A program made the position numbers and the translations under genes. 64,000 bases of DNA from Rallus limicola (taxonomy: Eukaryota > Chordata > Aves > Gruiformes > Rallidae): the NCBI GenBank assembly GCA_022605955.1, contig JAKCOZ010000012.1, positions 27,241,956 to 27,305,955 of the forward strand, read 5' to 3'. The notes under the pieces are model-generated. The model was not told the DNA's origin and made no database searches. It worked only from the letters and a program-made list of their open reading frames with translations. Of the stretch, positions 58,921 through 64,000 are shown one piece after another. Every line of letters starts with the position of its first letter. The stretch's first letter is position 1.

Positions 58921-59519
58921 CTTACTCTTACAATGCCCATAGCGAGCCTTTGTGGGGCAGCAGGCGTAACTCTGGAACAGGTAACATGTTTCAGTGGGCT
59001 TAAACCCCCCCAAAAATCTAAAGAGCATTTTGGGTCTGGAGCCTGAAGACAGCCTTCTTGCTCAGAGTTCCAGTTCCCAACGTGCTTACCTGTGTGTGAG
59101 CACCGCCTGCCTCCTGCGGCTCTGCGCCCCTGCAGTGATGAAAGCATCCTTCCAGGTCTGGAGTTGCTTTGGACACACGAGTTAATACTCAAAACGACAG
59201 AAAATATGCCCACAACGGGGACAGGCTGCTTCGGTTACGTGGGGTTTTGTTGAGCTGGTGCACCCTCTTGTGGAAGCCTCTGGGCTCAGTGGAAAGCATG
59301 TTGCTAAGGCAACAGCTACTGGGCATCCTTAACCCAAACCGAGCAAGCCATACCCTGTTCCTACGGTACCATGTCCCTTCGGAGGGTTTCTGAAGGTCGA
59401 ATCTAAAACACTGATGGCTCTGGAATGCGTGGATCCTGCCACAGGTGAGTGGCAGTGTATGGATGGCAGCGCTCTGTGCCTTCTTTAGGAGGACTCCTAT
59501 TCTAACTGAAGAGAATGGG

Positions 59520-60035
59520 AATCACAGAATCCCAGACTGTTTTGGGTTGGAAGGGGCCTTAAGGAACATCCCCTGCCATGGGCAGGGACACCCTCACTAG
59601 CCCAGGGTGCCCCAAGCCCCATCCAACCCAGCCTTGAGCCCTGCCAGGGATCCTGGGGCTCCCACAGCCTCTCTGGGCAGCCTGTGCCAGGGCCTCCCCA
59701 CCCTCAGAGTGAAGAATTCCTCCCTAACATCTCACCTACCCCTGCCCTCTGTCAGCCTGAAGCCATCGCCCCTTGGCCTGTCCCTGCACTCCCTGGGGAC
59801 CAGCCCCTTTCCCACATCCCTGTAGGACCCCTTTAAGAATTGGGAAGCCACAATTAGGTCTCCCTGGAGCCTTCTCTTCTCCAGGCTGAACAAGCCCAAC
59901 TCTCTCAGCCTGGCTTCATAGCAGAGGTGCTCCAGCCCCTGATCACCTTCATGGCCTCCTCTGGGCTCGCTCCAGCAGCTCTAAGTCTTTCCTGTCCCGG
60001 GGACCCCAGAGCTGGTCCCAGCACTGCAGGTGTTG
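59520..60035 (-). mobile_element. CR1 LINE 3' fragment
   Basis: Reverse copy from ATCACAGAATCCCAGACTG through CCATCCAACCCAGCCTTGAG to GGTCCCAGCACTGCAGG. Confidence 0.92.
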
Positions 60036-60534
60036 GCCTACTAAAAGTTAAAAACAGTTCTAAAATTAACAGCCATCTCCATGTAACAGACATGTACTTC
60101 ACTATCTACATACAAATAACGTCCATTCCTCAACCAAAAATCCCAGCAAATTACAAAGATGCTGTAGCACCTTATTTATACAGTAACTTTACATCTGACT
60201 AAGCAGCAAAGAGCTGCTCACCACAGCAAAACTGCATCAGAGCTTTAGTTACCCAGTAAAACACTGATTGCACAGAGACCTGCAACCCCCTTGAAAAGCT
60301 GAAGGTGTGAACTATCCCTTGAAAAGATCAATCCTTACAATATAAAAGGGAGAAGTGTTATGAAGTGTAGTGTCCTTTCTCCCAAGCTCTGCATGACTCA
60401 AACAGCAAGGAGGAAAATAACAGCATTCACATCTAAAGTTAAAAATGAAGTGAGTGAATGGAAGGAATCAACACTGAATTCAACACAAGTTTTTTCATCT
60501 CAGATGCAGGAGATGAAGAACCAAAATATGATTC

Positions 60535-60692
60535 CATCCTGGAACAGGCTGCCCAGAGAGGTGGTTGAGCCACCTTCCCTGGGTGTGTTTTAAAAAGGGT
60601 AGATGAGGTACTTAGGGATATGTTTCAGCTTAGGATGGGATTGGTTGGGCTTGATGATCTTAAAGGTCTTTTCCAACCTTGTGATGCTGTGA
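60535..60692 (+). mobile_element. CR1 LINE 3' terminal fragment
   Basis: Forward end piece with GAACAGGCTGCCCAGAGAGG, GATGAGGTACTTAGGGATA and GGTCTTTTCCAACCTTGTG. Confidence 0.9.
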
Positions 60693-62871
60693 AGCTGAGG
60701 AAACACTGCTAATGCTCAAATCCTCACACTGTATCCTGCCTCCTGACACCAGCAATAACAATGAGGATTATTCAAGAGCATCTCACAGGCATCCAGGGGG
60801 TTAGGGATAGCTCCAGATCAGCTGCAGCAACACAGTGAAGTTCTAACCCTGAGCAGGGATACAAAACCACCCAGAAGAAAACAGGGAGAGTCCTTCCATT
60901 TTGCTTAATACAGGTGTAAGCAACCAACTGGAACAGACACACACACGTCAGGCTTTAGAAATCCTGCGTGTCCCCCTCCAGCGCTGCCCAGCAGAGAGTT
61001 TGTCCCAGGGTTGTCTCCCAGAGCCTGCCTGCTGTGGAGACTGGGATCAGCTGGATGCACACAGTCTGCAGAGCCCAGCAGCAGCGCTGGATAATCTGCA
61101 AACCCAGCAAACGGATTGCTACGTTCAGCAGGGGTTCTTTGGCTGAAACAGCCTGAAGTGACCAAGCAGGAGAGATGCCCTGCTCTACATTTTAGGATTT
61201 GAAAGATTATTTCTTTGTGGAAGAATTCTTGTGGGGGAATACACCCTAAATGTTTCATTTCCAGAATTCAGCAATCTATGTGTTGCCAAATTTGGTGCTC
61301 CAGAAGGGTATCAGATAACTGCCTTGCTATAATAATTCTGTTCATGAAGATATTTTCCATTTTAAATTAGGAAAAAAACAGAACTTGGAAGAACTTCCTC
61401 TAACATACAGGTCTAGGTTGACCTGTTGGCCACATGCCTTCCATGCTGGCAAGAACACACAAAGCTAATTCCACTTTCTGTGGATGGCTTGACCTCCATC
61501 CATACCAATGTGGCATGAAATAAGTGAACCTGGATTAGTTCCTTCCAGAGCTAGCTCAAGTCTTCACCATGCTCAAGATCACCACAGGCATGAGCTGTAC
61601 CACTGCTGACAGCAGTTTGTGCCTCAGATGTCTTGAGCTGCTTTCCCATAACACGGGCTTTATGTTAAGCTTAGTAGATCCAACATAAAGAACTACACCA
61701 CTGCAGAGAGCTGAGTGGCTCTCTAATTAGCCTGGCTCCTGTCCTATTCATGAGGTCCAAGCCCACAGCAGACTCCCTAGACCTGCCATGCAGAGCACAC
61801 CTGCACATACCTGGACCTTGCTTCCTTGCCACAGCTATCCCCTGAGAGCTTTCTGTCCCAGCTACGAAGCGATGCCCTTCGCAGTGCCAGCAGAACCTGG
61901 CTCTGACAGAACCCTCAGCAGCAGTACCACTCTGATTTCTTCTTGTCTCCAGGCTTTTTATTAACTATACCTCAGCAAAGTCCAAAAGTGGCTGGACAGG
62001 ATCTCTGTGCACTTCATTCTGCACAGACTGTTACAGTGAAATGGGCATGAACACTGTGAGTTCAACTGTTTGCCATGTGCAGGGACGTTCTGTGTTAGAT
62101 ATGGTTACAAAAGATGAAGCAGTCAGAAATACTCTCTTCTATTCACTCATCCAAACCTCCTTCACATGATACTTCTTTTTCTTTAGCAATTTTAGGAGCC
62201 ATCAGCACATGGATGGAACTGACTACACTTCATAGGCTAAAATTTCCCTGTGGCCAAGATCCAGAAGACTTTTGCTGAACTCAGGGCTGCAGGAAGGGGA
62301 AACCCCAGAGATAGCTCACAGGTGGGACGTGACCCCAGCTACCATGAGATCCTCCTACAGTGCTAGATGGAGCAGGAGCGGGTGGGTGGGTGCCAGGATG
62401 ACACGTTTCAGACTCAGAAATCCCATCTGGCTGACTTCCTCCCACTAACCAGGATTCAGACTGCCAAACAGGACCAGCATAACCCCCCTGCACATCACCT
62501 GGTACATCCCTAGTGTGGAGAGCACATGGGAAGTGCTTGTAATCTGCTTGCTGTTTGAGACACAGATTTGCTGGCATCCCACGCCCCCATCCCATTTCTG
62601 ATTGCCTGGCATCCTTTGTGCCTAAGTATGTCATCACAGGCAGCAACAAACCTGGGCCCTGGACCAGTGCTTCACACCTCACCTCACCCCCTCAGCTCCT
62701 TTTGCCATCCCACTGCCTACCAGCTGGTACCAGTTTGATACCTCTGCTTACATGAAAGGCTCTTTCATTCAACTTCTTCAGTCTCCTGATGCTGAAGCAT
62801 TAATGACACAGCTCCCAGGCTTACTGTCACGCTGTGTTTCTCTACCACATCACAAAAGGCCACTGTGACCT

Positions 62872-63439
62872 TGTCTTGGTTTTGGCCAGGATAGAGTTAA
62901 TTCCTTTCTAGCAGCAGGTGGATGCTGTGTTTGGGAGTTGGGATGAGCAGTGCTGATAACACTGGGATGTTTCTAGTTGTTGCCAAGCAATCAAGGACTT
63001 TTCACTTGTTCATATTTCCCTGCTAATGAGAAGGGAGGGGACACAGCCAGGACAGGTGACTGAACTGGCCAAAGGGGGTATTCCATGCCAATTGCATCAT
63101 GCTCAGCATAAAGGGGGGCTGGTGGGGGGAGAAGCAGGCAGCTCCAGGACACATGGTTTTGGGGATGGTCTGGTTTCAGGACAGCTCTGAGCTATACAGC
63201 CTGTGCTGTGTGATTTGATGAGACACTGCATTGTGCATCACCAGTTTCATATATTTTGCTATGCAGTCCTGTTATTTTTTATATATACATATATATCTGC
63301 TATCCCAGTAAACCCTCCTTATCCCAACCCATGAGGTTTTGGTTCCTTGGGTTTTCTTCTCCCCTCCCTCAATTCCCAATCCCCCCCCTTAAAGAACAAG
63401 TGGCTGCGTGGCACCCAGCTCTCAGCTGGGGCAAAACCA
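62872..63439 (+). mobile_element. Solo LTR of an avian ERVL-type endogenous retrovirus
   Basis: The element starts TGTCTTGGTTTTGGCCAGG and ends in CA at 63439. It is flanked on both sides by GACCT (62867-62871 and 63440-63444), a 5-bp target-site duplication. The sequence resembles the LTR family common in neoavian genomes (GGATAGAGTTAAT, CAAGGACTTTTCA, GGGGACACAGCCAGGACAG, TTGTGCATCAC). A TATA-like CATAAA near 63107 and an AGTAAA near 63308 may be remnants of promoter and polyadenylation signals. No internal viral genes are present, so this is the product of LTR-LTR recombination. Confidence 0.88.
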
Positions 63440-63444
63440 GACCT

Positions 63445-64000
63445 GTAAGAAAGCTTCAGCACCTCCACTTTGGAAGGCACACCCAAAGCTCCACGTCTGG
63501 AAGAGTCCTCCTGAGCAGGTGAAAGTTACAGTTCCCCTGTGGCCTCCACACAACAAACGGCTTGACTGCCATCCCCAGATGACACCTGGCTGCAGCGCCA
63601 GCCTGCACAGACCTCCACAGCCACCAAAACAAGGGATTTTTTTTTTTGCTTGACTGGAATAAAAAGCAGAAGACATGCAAAAGGATGAAATAAAGCCCCA
63701 AAATTTTGCACTTCCTGCTTCCAGATGCTTTTATTTGGATTATCTGCAGGCGTATCCTGCAGAGCTCAGAGCCACATGGGAACCAGACCTTGACGTTTGA
63801 GAAACAGATGCTCCAAATACTGAATATTAAGTTCATCCTTACCCACAGAGTTTAGTGATTTCATCCAAATATTGCAGTTGATATTGCTTGTTAAAAGCAT
63901 GGTCAGTTCCCTGCTCTATCTGGTGTAACTGCTGAGCAAGCCAGCCCCCTGAGCATCTATTTACAGGCATTATTTCATTCATTTGGTCCACATGCAGGAG
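63445..64000. other. Unannotated right edge
   Basis: Unique sequence after the LTR, with a T run near 63640. A 126-codon minus-strand frame (63836-63456) shows no family likeness. Nothing else is recognised. Confidence 0.5.

Larger units (their letters stand above)
53500..62866. other. Intergenic DNA upstream of TIPARP
   Basis: Mostly unique AT-rich sequence with three CR1 copies at 58276-60692. No exon of the expected next gene (SSR3 in mammals) was found, and no RNA gene. A GAG|GTAAAT donor on the plus strand at 53523/53524 is the only hint of a divergent transcript from the TIPARP island. Confidence 0.6.

Noticed and set aside
1..64000. CRISPR arrays, phage, plasmid or bacterial operons
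   Set aside because: No spacer-repeat pattern or prokaryotic gene; introns, CR1 elements and CpG islands show bird nuclear DNA.

Overview
The window is vertebrate nuclear DNA and almost certainly from a bird. It carries more than twenty 5'-truncated CR1 (chicken repeat 1) LINE tails, one avian-type ERVL solo LTR, and two genes with vertebrate intron-exon structure in an order that matches the vertebrate TIPARP-LEKR1 neighbourhood. The LTR type suggests a neoavian bird, but I cannot name the species. No bacterial, plasmid, phage or CRISPR feature is present.

Layout, left to right. Bases 1-9043 are intron 1 of LEKR1, which runs on the minus strand and leaves the window to the left. The LEKR1 first coding exon (9044-9091) sits in a CpG island. 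Its putative promoter (about 9380-9640) holds a palindromic RFX X-box, two CACGTG E-boxes exactly 20 bp apart, and a YY1-like site. Bases 9.8-12.6 kb form a repetitive, strongly G/C-skewed block with 20-bp repeats, long G runs and a degenerate minisatellite. Bases 12.6-25.8 kb are intergenic, with several CR1 copies and no recognisable gene.

Bases 25.87-52 kb are TIPARP (PARP7) on the minus strand. All five coding exons can be joined through GT/AG sites in frame to give a complete 670-residue protein: CCCH zinc finger, WWE domain, and PARP catalytic domain with H545, Y577 and I644. The 3'UTR appears to be short and AU-rich with a Pumilio-type element. The likely promoter and untranslated first exon lie in the CpG island at about 52.0-53.1 kb, in a region holding many AHR core motifs. 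Bases 53.5-64 kb are upstream intergenic DNA with three CR1 copies and a solo LTR with an intact 5-bp target-site duplication.

TIPARP is a mono-ADP-ribosyltransferase induced by the aryl hydrocarbon receptor, which it represses. LEKR1 is a poorly characterised coiled-coil protein. They are neighbours in the same orientation but have separate CpG promoters, so nothing suggests a joint pathway. I found no new multi-gene system. The most interesting observations are the X-box and paired E-boxes at LEKR1, a WWE core in this TIPARP that is longer than the human one, and the AHR-site-rich TIPARP promoter.
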